In this document: piece after piece, positions 1 to 6,770 of the stretch
How positions within the stretch are numbered: position 1 is the first letter of the stretch
Layout of the letters: every line of letters begins with the position of its first letter
Source of the DNA: a bacterium
GTDB lineage: Bacteria > Patescibacteriota > Minisyncoccia > Minisyncoccales > UBA10102
Reading direction: 5' to 3'
Assembly: GCA_030647175.1 (NCBI GenBank)
Contig: JAUSJU010000006.1
Location: forward strand, 1-14,355
Length of the DNA: 14,355 nucleotides
Position numbers and translations under genes: made by a program
The notes under the pieces: generated by a model
Told to the model about the DNA's origin: nothing
The model's database searches: none
What the model saw: only the letters and a program-made list of their open reading frames with translations

Positions 1-1
1 T

Positions 2-3000
2 TCGTACAACTGGCATATGGTGACAGGATCAGGGGCTCCGAATGCTACTGCGTTGCGGTTTGATAACGCGGCAGCCAGTCTTTCTTCTTCCACCGCGTAC
101 ACCGTAACCGTTACTACGGGAGTGCAGGATACCGTAGGGAACGCACTGGCGTCAAACTCCACGGTGCAGTTCACCACAGGATCCACGGGATCTACCAATA
201 ATACTCCTCCGTTCGTGACTTCAAGCATGCCTATGCAGGGCAGCCAGACATTCCCTGCTGCGGCCAATATCAAGCTCGTATTCTCCCAGGATATGTCGGT
301 TGTCGGAGGGACTTCGGGGGCTAATTCCGTCACGAACGCAAGCAATGCGGTATTGGCGTTAGATAACTTTGGAGCTCCGGGAGCTGCAGTAACTGCGGTC
401 AGGACATATGATTCTTCTACCAAGACGCTCACCATCAATCCGAGCTCCAATCTTACAGCGAGCACGGGATACACCGTGCAAGTGCTTCCTGCCGCCCAGA
501 GTACGACAGGGACAGCTGCCCAGCAGTTTTTCATGGCCTTCCGCACGGCCTCAACCGCCGATTCTACTCGGCCCAAGGTGGTCGGAGTGTTCCCTGGAGT
601 GAACGCTTCCAGCGTTGCGCTGCCTGTGTCAGACGTGAGCTTCGGGTTCTCAGAGGATATGGACTCTTCCACGATTACTACGAGCAATATCACGATCAGC
701 CCTGCAATAGCCGGTACGGTCACCTACGACACTCCGTCTCGCACTGCGCACTTTTCTCCTACGGCATCCCTATCAACATCCACGACCTACACCTTTACCG
801 TGGGAACCGCAGTAACCGATCTTTCGGGCAATGCCTTGGAAGGGAACGGGGGAGTGACCAATGCGGTAAACACTACCTCGGGAGTTTCTTCAACTTATGT
901 GTATAGTTTCGGCACGGCAGGGACTGCAGATACCACAGCTCCCACGGTTACATTCGCCAATGCAGACAACTTCAGCGTTGCAGTAACGTTCTCTGAAGGA
1001 ATGAAGACAGGAGGGGGGCCGAATGCAGCCGACAATATCGCAAACTACACATTAGAAAGCCCCATAGGGTCTAACATTTCTCTTGCAGGAAAGACTGTGA
1101 CGTATGACGGAGCAAAACAGACAGCTGTCATTTCGGGGCTTTCCCTGCAGAATGGGGTGGCATACAAGATGACGGTAGCCAATTTGGTGCGAGATATTGC
1201 AAGCAACGGAATTTCCACATCAGGATCTCCCGCAGGGAACATCGCGCAGGGGACCGTATTGAACTCTTCTTCAACGGGAGGGCAATTGGGGCCGGGATCT
1301 GGTCCCACGCAAACTGCGGGGCAGATGGGAATGTCCCCTATACGCGTCACTCCGATGACCAAGTCAGCCGGAGCTACCTCAAACTACCTGATTGAGTTTC
1401 CCGTAACTACCTCTATTCCTTCCGGGGGATCCATCGTACTTACGTTCCCAACGGGATTTGACGTGACGAATGCAACCAATGCTACCGCGGCCACCGAAAG
1501 CTTCAGGAACAGCGACTTGAACGGCCCGATGTCAGGCACGGTCACTGTAGCTTCCGTGGCGGTAAACGCAGGAGCGAGATCCATCACGCTCACCACAGGA
1601 GGGGCGGCTACCGGAGCGAACGCGTTCGTTTCATTCGACTTAAAGACCGTTGTGAACTCTACTGTTCCCACGTCCACAGGATATACCGTTGACATGAAGA
1701 CCAAGGATGCTTCAGGGATAATTTTGGAATCCCTTACATCGGGTTCTTTCTTCCTTGGGCAGACAGGATCTCTCGCGCTTACCGTGAACGTGTTCAATGA
1801 CACGGACGGAAGCGGAGTAAAAGACGGAGCGGAAACAGGAATCCAAAACGCAAAAGTATTCTTGTTCAGCATGGCCTCGGGAGGCCAGCAGGCGACCACG
1901 AACGCTTCCGGAGTCGCAACGTTTTCCAGCCTTTCGTCAGGAGATTACACGGTGGGCTTGGAGCCTTCGTCGGTATCAGGAAGCACGTTCAACTCAGCTC
2001 CCCAGCCGATTTCCATTACCGTCAACACGACCAAGAATTTCGCGTTGACGGCGGCTCCCTACACGATTGCGGGGACCATTACAGGGCCCGCGTCTACCGC
2101 GCTTGACGTGTTCGCGACGTCTCAGAACGGATTTGCGAGAAAAGCAGTAAATACGGGAGTCGGGGGAAGCGTCGCATACTCTCTGCCAGCTCAAGCGAAT
2201 ACTATATATACAGTAGGAGTTGCCCCTGCAATGCCGGATTCTTTCTTGCAGCCGGGATCTCCTCCGCCTCCGCCTCCGACATTCACCTTCATGCCTCCTC
2301 CGCCGCTTGAGGTGAAGGTGACGACAGCTAACGTCACAGGCAAGAACTTCGGGTTAGCTACTGCGAGCAACACGATTACCGGTACGGTGAAAGATTCTTC
2401 AGGCACCGGAGTGAACTCAGCCATGGTGTTTGCACGGCCTGTCGAGAACTCTACGGGAGGAGGGTCTTCCGTAGGATTCGGATCCGGAGGTCAGACTGAT
2501 TCTTCAGGAAACTTCACGCTCAACATCGTGCCTGGAGTATATGTGGTGGGCGCATTCAAGCCAGGCATGCCTAACGTGCAAGACAAGCAGATCACGGTTC
2601 CGTCATCTGGCGCCAATACTCCTGCCACCTTGGACTTTGTGATTGACGCTACGACCTCTCTTACCATTTCAGGAAGCGTGGAAGATACTGGCGGGAACGC
2701 AATCCCGTATGCAGGAGTTTCAGGGAGAAAAGTGAATTCTTCTTCTGATACCACTCCAGTAGGAGGGGGCATGGATAACTTCGTGGGAGGTCCCACGGAC
2801 GCGAACGGAAGCTACACGTTGTACGTGACCGCTGGAACATGGGTGGTGGAAGCGTTCGCCCCTGAATTCGGGAAGCTAGGAAGCAAAACCATTACGGTAA
2901 CTACTGCATCCGTGTCCGGGCAAGATTTTTCGGCACAGACATTGAGCCTGGGAAACATTAAGGGACAGGCGACCAAAGCTTCGGTTGTCCAGCAAGGGGT

Positions 3001-5455
3001 CATGGTGAGGGCTGACGGATCAAACGGGGCGAATATGGCGGTTACCGATGCGTCAGGAAACTACACGCTCAAAGTCCCTGCCGGATCCTACACGGTCAAG
3101 TGTTTTTTCCCTGGAGTGGGAGAGTCTACTCCTCTGACTTCGGTCACTGTTGTAGCTGACACCGATACGACAGGGAAAGACTGCACGTTGGCAGCTCCCA
3201 TTACCGTCACCGTGAACCTTACGGACGGAACCAATCCTCTTACTGGAGCGTTTGTTGACGCGAGAGACTCGAATGGAAGAGGGAGCGGAGCCAGCACCTC
3301 AACCTCATCCGGAGCCAACGCGGTATACACGCTTACCCTTCCTCCCGGAACATATACGGTACGGGCTGGACACCCTGCGTACGGAGTCATCGGTTCTCAA
3401 GCAAGCGTTTCCACGACAAGCTCTCATACGTTTACCGCGACGGCGGGAAGGACCTACACGGTATCTGGAACAGTGAGCGTGTTAGGAACCGCATTGAGCG
3501 GAGCATGGGTCTCTCTTACAGGAATTCCTTCAGGGCAGACCAACAATATTAACAGGGGGACTCAAACAGGGTCTGACGGGTCGTATTCCATCAGCGTTCC
3601 CAACGGCACGTATTTCTTGAGATCTGACAAACCGGGATATAAGTCTCCCGCTGAATCGAAGATCACGGTAAGCTCAGCAAACCTTGGGGCGCAGAATATC
3701 GCGCTCACCACCGCTTCCAGGACTATTACCGGAACCGTCACGCTATCAGGTTCGGGAGTGAGCTCTGCGTTCGTGGATGCGAATGACGGGGCTGGAGGGT
3801 TTGCGGTAGCCCAGACCGACGCTACCGGAGCCTATTCTCTTGCGGTGGATAACGGGACATGGACTCTGTATGCCCACAGTATGGGATACAACGGAGGACC
3901 CACATCAGTAACGGTGAATAATAACAGCCCGTCTGGCCAAACGATCACGCTGTCTGCGATTTCAGGATTCACCGTGACGGCGGAAAAACAGGAAACCGTG
4001 ACTCCGACATCAGGAGGATACCTCACGAACACGGATATCGGGAGCTTGTTCAAAGTGCAGGTTCCGGCCAATGCCCTTGGAACTTCTTCCAATGCTGCTA
4101 CCGTGAAGACCCAGTCAAATACCGCAATGCCGAATTCTTCTTCGGGCACCGTATTGTCAAAGAACGCGGTCACTATTTCCGCAGTTGATTCTACGGGCCA
4201 GCCCATCAAGAGCTTGAATGACGATATCACCATCGTGATCCCGTATACTGAAGCGGATGTCTCCGCGTTAGCTTCAGAGAGCGATCTGGTGATCGGAGTA
4301 TGGAACGATGCGACATCAGCGTACGACATTCTTTCCACGACCGTAGACACGTCAGCGAACACGCTTACAGCCACCGTATCCCACTTGTCTGATTTCGCCC
4401 CACTCTACTCCACGGGAGGAGGAGCCCCCTCAACTCCGTCAGGGCTAGCTGGAACCTCAATCACGTCAGCCCTCATCAGGCTTTCGTGGAGCGAGGTGTC
4501 AGACGCCACGGGATATGATATCTACCGGTCTGCGACGTCTGACGGCACATTCTCTCGCCTTGGATCTGACCCTACGGTATCTGGCAGCACCACCGTTACC
4601 TACGACAACACAGGACTCACTCCTGGCACCACATACTACTACAAGATCTCCTCAGTAAATGGATCTGGAGAATCAGCAGCTTCCAGCGCGGTTTCTGCAA
4701 GCACTTCAGCTAGCGGAGGAGGTGGTGGAGGAGGCGGAGGAGCTTCTACTCCGGCAGCAACCACGCCCACCCCTGCAACACCCGCTGAACCAGCAACTCC
4801 GGCTGTGCCTACGGCAACTCCTGCAGTTCCGGCAACTCCTGCAGTTCCAGCTGCTCCCGCGTCTGTTCCTCAATCAGCCGTTCCTCCGGCAGGATCATAT
4901 ACAAAGAACCTGTTTGCAGGATCGAAGGGCGAGGACGTAAAATCTCTGCAAGCTTTCTTGAAAGCCCAAGGAACAGATATCTATCCCGAAGGCATTACCA
5001 GCGGAAACTTCGGCTCTTTGACGAGAAAGGCCATAGAGAGGTTCCAGCTCAAATATGGCATTGTTCAGAAAGCAGGGGATCCGGGATATGGAAACCTTGG
5101 GCCAAAGACAAGGGCCAAGATCAATGGAATGCTGGGCACGCAGTCAGTTCCAGTTCAGAGCCCAGCCTCTCCTTCTGCCTCGCCGTCAGCCATCCCGGCG
5201 GCAGGGTCGTATACGAGAGGGCTTGCCTTGCAAGCTGAAGGCGGCGAGGTATCTGCCCTGCAGAACTTCTTAAAGTCTCAGGGGTCTGACGTATATCCAG
5301 AGGGCATGGTGACGGGATACTTCGGCGGGCTTACCCAAAAGGCGTTGCAGCGATTCCAGCTCAAAGAAGGCATTGTTTCGTCTCCCGGCGATCCCGGGTA
5401 CGGGTATCTCGGGCCAAAGACGAGGGCCAAGATCAACGAATTTCTCGGCCTTTAA
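2..5455 (+). CDS. Giant modular surface/S-layer-like protein, 5' truncated
   Basis: The frame is open to the window edge, so the true start and any signal peptide lie upstream. The first ATG (base 17, used here as residue 1) sits inside an Ig-like domain and is unlikely to be the start. Order seen: end of a Big_5 (SbsA-type) Ig domain 1-55; similar domains about 62-180, 184-305 and 306-420, the 2nd and 3rd with typical FSQDM/FSEDM strands; a beta-rich block 430-580; an SdrD_B-like block 585-675 with the Ca-loop-like NDTDGSGVKDGAE; seven CnaB/carboxypeptidase-regulatory-like repeats 680-1316, each opening like ITGTV and containing a TDxxGxYxL-type strand; a block 1317-1469 ending VSHLSDFAP; FnIII about 1470-1563; nine glycines then a Pro/Ala/Thr linker; PG-binding domains 1625-1706 and 1728-1812. 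No LPXTG or C-terminal membrane segment is visible. I infer an exported protein held to the wall by its C-terminus. Partner or ligand unknown. Confidence 0.88.
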   Translation, partial: SYNWHMVTGSGAPNATALRFDNAAASLSSSTAYTVTVTTGVQDTVGNALASNSTVQFTTGSTGSTNNTPPFVTSSMPMQGSQTFPAAANIKLVFSQDMSVVGGTSGANSVTNASNAVLALDNFGAPGAAVTAVRTYDSSTKTLTINPSSNLTASTGYTVQVLPAAQSTTGTAAQQFFMAFRTASTADSTRPKVVGVFPGVNASSVALPVSDVSFGFSEDMDSSTITTSNITISPAIAGTVTYDTPSRTAHFSPTASLSTSTTYTFTVGTAVTDLSGNALEGNGGVTNAVNTTSGVSSTYVYSFGTAGTADTTAPTVTFANADNFSVAVTFSEGMKTGGGPNAADNIANYTLESPIGSNISLAGKTVTYDGAKQTAVISGLSLQNGVAYKMTVANLVRDIASNGISTSGSPAGNIAQGTVLNSSSTGGQLGPGSGPTQTAGQMGMSPIRVTPMTKSAGATSNYLIEFPVTTSIPSGGSIVLTFPTGFDVTNATNATAATESFRNSDLNGPMSGTVTVASVAVNAGARSITLTTGGAATGANAFVSFDLKTVVNSTVPTSTGYTVDMKTKDASGIILESLTSGSFFLGQTGSLALTVNVFNDTDGSGVKDGAETGIQNAKVFLFSMASGGQQATTNASGVATFSSLSSGDYTVGLEPSSVSGSTFNSAPQPISITVNTTKNFALTAAPYTIAGTITGPASTALDVFATSQNGFARKAVNTGVGGSVAYSLPAQANTIYTVGVAPAMPDSFLQPGSPPPPPPTFTFMPPPPLEVKVTTANVTGKNFGLATASNTITGTVKDSSGTGVNSAMVFARPVENSTGGGSSVGFGSGGQTDSSGNFTLNIVPGVYVVGAFKPGMPNVQDKQITVPSSGANTPATLDFVIDATTSLTISGSVEDTGGNAIPYAGVSGRKVNSSSDTTPVGGGMDNFVGGPTDANGSYTLYVTAGTWVVEAFAPEFGKLGSKTITVTTASVSGQDFSAQTLSLGNIKGQATKASVVQQGVMVRADGSNGANMAVTDASGNYTLKVPAGSYTVKCFFPGVGESTPLTSVTVVADTDTTGKDCTLAAPITVTVNLTDGTNPLTGAFVDARDSNGRGSGASTSTSSGANAVYTLTLPPGTYTVRAGHPAYGVIGSQASVSTTSSHTFTATAGRTYTVSGTVSVLGTALSGAWVSLTGIPSGQTNNINRGTQTGSDGSYSISVPNGTYFLRSDKPGYKSPAESKITVSSANLGAQNIALTTASRTITGTVTLSGSGVSSAFVDANDGAGGFAVAQTDATGAYSLAVDNGTWTLYAHSMGYNGGPTSVTVNNNSPSGQTITLSAISGFTVTAEKQETVTPTSGGYLTNTDIGSLFKVQVPANALGTSSNAATVKTQSNTAMPNSSSGTVLSKNAVTISAVDSTGQPIKSLNDDITIVIPYTEADVSALASESDLVIGVWNDATSAYDILSTTVDTSANTLTATVSHLSDFAPLYSTGGGAPSTPSGLAGTSITSALIRLSWSEVSDATGYDIYRSATSDGTFSRLGSDPTVSGSTTVTYDNTGLTPGTTYYYKISSVNGSGESAASSAVSASTSASGGGGGGGGGASTPAATTPTPATPAEPATPAVPTATPAVPATPAVPAAPASVPQSAVPPAGSYTKNLFAGSKGEDVKSLQAFLKAQGTDIYPEGITSGNFGSLTRKAIERFQLKYGIVQKAGDPGYGNLGPKTRAKINGMLGTQSVPVQSPASPSASPSAIPAAGSYTRGLALQAEGGEVSALQNFLKSQGSDVYPEGMVTGYFGGLTQKALQRFQLKEGIVSSPGDPGYGYLGPKTRAKINEFLGL
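4715..4741 (+). repeat. Nine-glycine codon run (flexible linker)
   Basis: Nine consecutive glycine codons (GGA, GGT and GGC mixed) join the FnIII domain of the surface protein to its Pro/Ala/Thr-rich stalk. Mixed codon use argues for selection on the peptide rather than recent slippage of a single trinucleotide. Confidence 0.8.
4813..4848 (+). repeat. Perfect 18-bp tandem duplication in the Pro/Ala linker
   Basis: The unit GGCAACTCCTGCAGTTCC occurs twice back to back (4813-4830 and 4831-4848), encoding a repeated ATPAVP hexapeptide. It lies in the stalk between the glycine run and the first peptidoglycan-binding domain and keeps the reading frame, so copy number could vary without breaking the gene. 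Confidence 0.9.
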
Positions 5456-5473
5456 CCTCGCCTCGTTAATGAT

Positions 5474-5500
5474 TGGTTGCTTGCTTTGAGCAAGCAACCA
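5474..5500. repeat. Palindromic hairpin, copy 1
   Basis: A perfect 12-bp stem (5474-5485 with 5489-5500) closes a 3-nt loop, 18 bases after the stop codon of the surface-protein gene. There is no T-run after it, so it is a poor intrinsic terminator by itself, though it may end or protect the mRNA. Its left arm with one extra base (TTGGTTGCTTGCT, 5473-5485) recurs exactly at 5617-5629, so this looks like a repeated palindromic element. Confidence 0.75.
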
Positions 5501-5509
5501 GGATTTAAC

Positions 5510-5537
5510 TTGACATTTTCCAATGGCATGGTAAGAT
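5510..5537 (+). promoter_or_regulatory. Strong sigma70-type promoter of a short transcript
   Basis: TTGACA (5510-5515), 16-bp spacer, TAAGAT (5532-5537), with an extended -10 TG at 5529-5530. The predicted start is near 5544. The first signal downstream is an intrinsic terminator at 5578-5611, so the product would be short unless there is read-through to murB. Confidence 0.65.
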
Positions 5538-5543
5538 GATGTT

Positions 5544-5611
5544 GTGAGTGCCCGTAAGGGCTCTTCCAAAGTCGGCGACAAACCCCTCTTAAGCGGGGTT
5601 TGTTTCTTTTT
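5544..5611 (+). ncRNA. Candidate small RNA, about 68 nt
   Basis: This is bounded by a good promoter and a good intrinsic terminator with no convincing gene between. The 5' part can fold as a hairpin (5546-5553 with 5558-5565) with one T-T mismatch and a GTAA loop of the GNRA class. A single-stranded stretch 5566-5577 follows, then the terminator stem. The block TGTGAGTGC (5543-5551) is the exact reverse complement of GCACTCACA (5669-5677) in the murB leader. No known RNA family was recognised. It could instead be a prematurely terminated leader of murB. Confidence 0.45.
5578..5611 (+). terminator. Intrinsic terminator
   Basis: Perfect 9-bp stem ACAAACCCC (5578-5586) with GGGGTTTGT (5595-5603), 8-nt loop, followed by TTTCTTTTT to 5611. 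It is the best terminator in the window. It ends the short transcript, or acts as an attenuator ahead of murB. Confidence 0.85.
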
Positions 5612-5616
5612 ATGAG

Positions 5617-5641
5617 TTGGTTGCTTGCTCAGAGCAAGCAA
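5617..5641. repeat. Palindromic hairpin, copy 2
   Basis: TTGGTTGCTTGCT (5617-5629) repeats the left arm of the hairpin at 5473-5500. Here the perfect stem is 9 bp (5621-5629 with 5633-5641), with a 3-nt loop of different sequence. The two copies bracket the promoter-terminator unit. Its left arm overlaps the probable -35 of the murB promoter. Confidence 0.7.
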
Positions 5642-5649
5642 TATATAAT
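5621..5649 (+). promoter_or_regulatory. Probable murB promoter
   Basis: TTGCTT (5621-5626), 17-bp spacer, perfect TATAAT (5644-5649). The -35 is weak (3 of 6) and lies inside hairpin copy 2. Predicted start is about 5656, which puts the GGATCGGGGG stem arm at the very 5' end of the message. Confidence 0.6.
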
Positions 5650-5655
5650 GAAGGC

Positions 5656-5723
5656 GGATCGGGGGGCAGCACTCACACAAGACTTTGTTGGAGTTAACTC
5701 CCCCGATCCATAAAGGATCTGCT
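5656..5723 (+). promoter_or_regulatory. Structured murB leader with a switch-like RBS
   Basis: GGATCGGGGG (5656-5665) pairs perfectly with CCCCCGATCC (5700-5709). Inside lie a small hairpin (ACAA 5677-5680 with TTGT 5685-5688) and the palindrome GGAGTTAACTCC (5690-5701). The ribosome binding site AAAGGA (5712-5717) is part of GGATC (5715-5719), which can pair with the same GATCC (5705-5709) across a 5-nt loop. The two pairings exclude each other: 5'-end pairing frees the RBS, local pairing hides it. No known riboswitch class was recognised. Confidence 0.5.
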
Positions 5724-6671
5724 ATGAAGAACACAATTACAGAGCTGTTGCCAGGAGTACGTACGAATATTCCTCTGGCTCCGTATACGAGTTTCCGCAT
5801 CGGAGGAAAAGCCTCCTATTTTTTTATTGCGAATACCAAAAAAAAGGTTCAAGAGGCGCTACGTGCCTGCCACAAGCTTGGAGTACCCCACTTCATCCTA
5901 GGAGGGGGAACGAACGTATTGGTGGCTGACAAGGGATATCGGGGACTGATCATTCTCATGCGTTTGAAGCGTTGTGAAATACGAAAGAACAGACTATATG
6001 CGGAAGCTGGAGCTTTGATGTCTACGATAGTGCGGAAGACCGGATATGAAGGATTGGCGGGCTTGGAATGGGCAGGAGGACTTCCTGGGACCGTCGGGGG
6101 AGCAGTACGGGGGAATGCAGGAGCTTTTGGAGGGGAGACGAAAGATACTATCGTAGAGGTGGAAGCGTTGGATGGAGACGGGAAAGTAAAAAAGTATTCC
6201 AATGCGGAGTGTCACTTTGAATACCGATCTTCCATGTTCAAGAAAAAGAATCTCGTCGTGCTTTCTGCAACATTCGCGTTGAAGAGAGGAAGCAAAAAGC
6301 GTATTCAGGAGATTGCGAGATTTCATATTCGGTATAGAAAAGAAAAGCATCCATTGGAATATCCAAATGCAGGAAGTATATTTCAGAACTGCGACCTCAA
6401 GAATATTCCCTTGCGCCTGAGGTCCAAAGTTCAGCATGTGGTGAAAACGGATCCGTTTCCTGTCGTGCCTACTGCATACCTCAATGCAGAAGTAGGATTG
6501 AAAGGAGTCCGCGTGGGGAAAGCAGAGATATCTTTGAAACACCCCAACTATATTGTGAATAAGGGAAAGGCGAAGGCTGCTGATGTCCTTTCGCTGATAC
6601 AAAAAGCAAAACAGCGGGTGAAAAAAAAGTTTTCCGTGGAACTCCACGAAGAAATTCAGTACGTGAAGTGA
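5724..6671 (+). CDS. murB: UDP-N-acetylenolpyruvoylglucosamine reductase MurB
   Basis: Cytoplasmic FAD enzyme that reduces UDP-GlcNAc-enolpyruvate to UDP-MurNAc with NADPH, the second committed step of peptidoglycan precursor synthesis. 315 residues. FAD-domain signatures: YTSFRIGGKA (21-30), LGGGTNVLVAD (59-69) and GLEWAGGLPGTVGGA (113-127) followed by RGNAGAFGGE. The catalytic-type residues are present: Arg168 in EYRSS, Ser218 in NAGSIF, and a C-terminal Glu309/310 in LHEEIQYV. KHPNYIVN (272-279) fits the shorter type II enzymes. The start is ATG 5724 because AAAGGA sits 6 nt upstream; the frame is open further upstream, but only from a TTG inside the leader. It stands alone, away from other mur genes, downstream of the surface-protein gene, and has its own promoter. 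Confidence 0.95.
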   Translation: MKNTITELLPGVRTNIPLAPYTSFRIGGKASYFFIANTKKKVQEALRACHKLGVPHFILGGGTNVLVADKGYRGLIILMRLKRCEIRKNRLYAEAGALMSTIVRKTGYEGLAGLEWAGGLPGTVGGAVRGNAGAFGGETKDTIVEVEALDGDGKVKKYSNAECHFEYRSSMFKKKNLVVLSATFALKRGSKKRIQEIARFHIRYRKEKHPLEYPNAGSIFQNCDLKNIPLRLRSKVQHVVKTDPFPVVPTAYLNAEVGLKGVRVGKAEISLKHPNYIVNKGKAKAADVLSLIQKAKQRVKKKFSVELHEEIQYVK

Positions 6672-6710
6672 CGAAAATTCTGTTTTTCAACAAAATTTGT
6701 CAAAAAACAC

Positions 6711-6738
6711 TTGACAGAGATTCTTGAATTGCAATAAT
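6711..6738 (+). promoter_or_regulatory. Promoter of the polyamine operon
   Basis: TTGACA (6711-6716), 16-bp spacer, AATAAT (6733-6738, 5 of 6 to consensus). Predicted start about 6744-6745, giving a leader of about 27 nt. It lies between the murB stop and the SpeD-like gene, so the three polyamine genes probably form their own unit. No clear terminator follows murB; only weak A/T-rich pairing is present. Confidence 0.7.
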
Positions 6739-6743
6739 GGAGT

Positions 6744-6765
6744 AATCCTGATTTTTTTAAGGATT
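6744..6765 (+). promoter_or_regulatory. RBS-sequestering hairpin at the mRNA 5' end
   Basis: AATCCT (6744-6749) can pair with AGGATT (6760-6765), a 6-bp stem across a 10-nt T-rich loop. The second arm contains the ribosome binding site AAGGA (6759-6763), 7 nt before the ATG. The predicted transcript begins at the first arm. The stem is short and A/T-containing, so it could be temperature- or factor-sensitive, or simply weak. Confidence 0.4.
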
Positions 6766-6770
6766 CAGAA

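Noticed and set aside
2240..2310. Proline-codon-rich stretches (PPPPPP, PPPP) as a possible microsatellite or frameshift site.
   Set aside because: The frame is intact across it and the codons vary. It fits a proline loop in one regulatory-like repeat.
3832..4374. 180-codon minus-strand frame inside the surface-protein gene, one of several there.
   Set aside because: The plus-strand frame is a clear domain protein. The repetitive Thr/Ser/Val codons leave the opposite strand open by composition.
4659..4940. Gln/Leu-rich plus-strand frame over the linker.
   Set aside because: It is a frame-shifted reading of the Gly and Pro/Ala/Thr linker codons, with no RBS.
5474..5500. Hairpin after the surface-protein stop as an intrinsic terminator.
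   Set aside because: The stem is strong, but there is no T-run on either strand. Kept as a repeat element instead.
5544..5615. GTG-started 23-codon reading frame beginning at the predicted transcript start (a possible leaderless leader peptide).
   Set aside because: It runs straight through the terminator stem and T-run and ends in TGA after it, so the full peptide would need read-through. The peptide has no repeated or regulatory codons, and there is no RBS.
5270..5800. Long open frame on the minus strand over the surface-protein end, the intergenic region and the murB start.
   Set aside because: It crosses a strong promoter, a terminator and two hairpins, has no RBS, and overlaps the conserved murB N-terminus and PG-binding domain. 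It is a shadow.
5994..6647. 217-codon minus-strand frame inside murB.
   Set aside because: It lies entirely opposite a well-conserved murB and shows no recognisable domain or RBS.
6672..6710. Inverted A/T-rich sequence after murB as a terminator.
   Set aside because: The pairing is interrupted (TGACGAA with TTTGTCA needs a G-T pair) and is followed by A, not T, on the plus strand.
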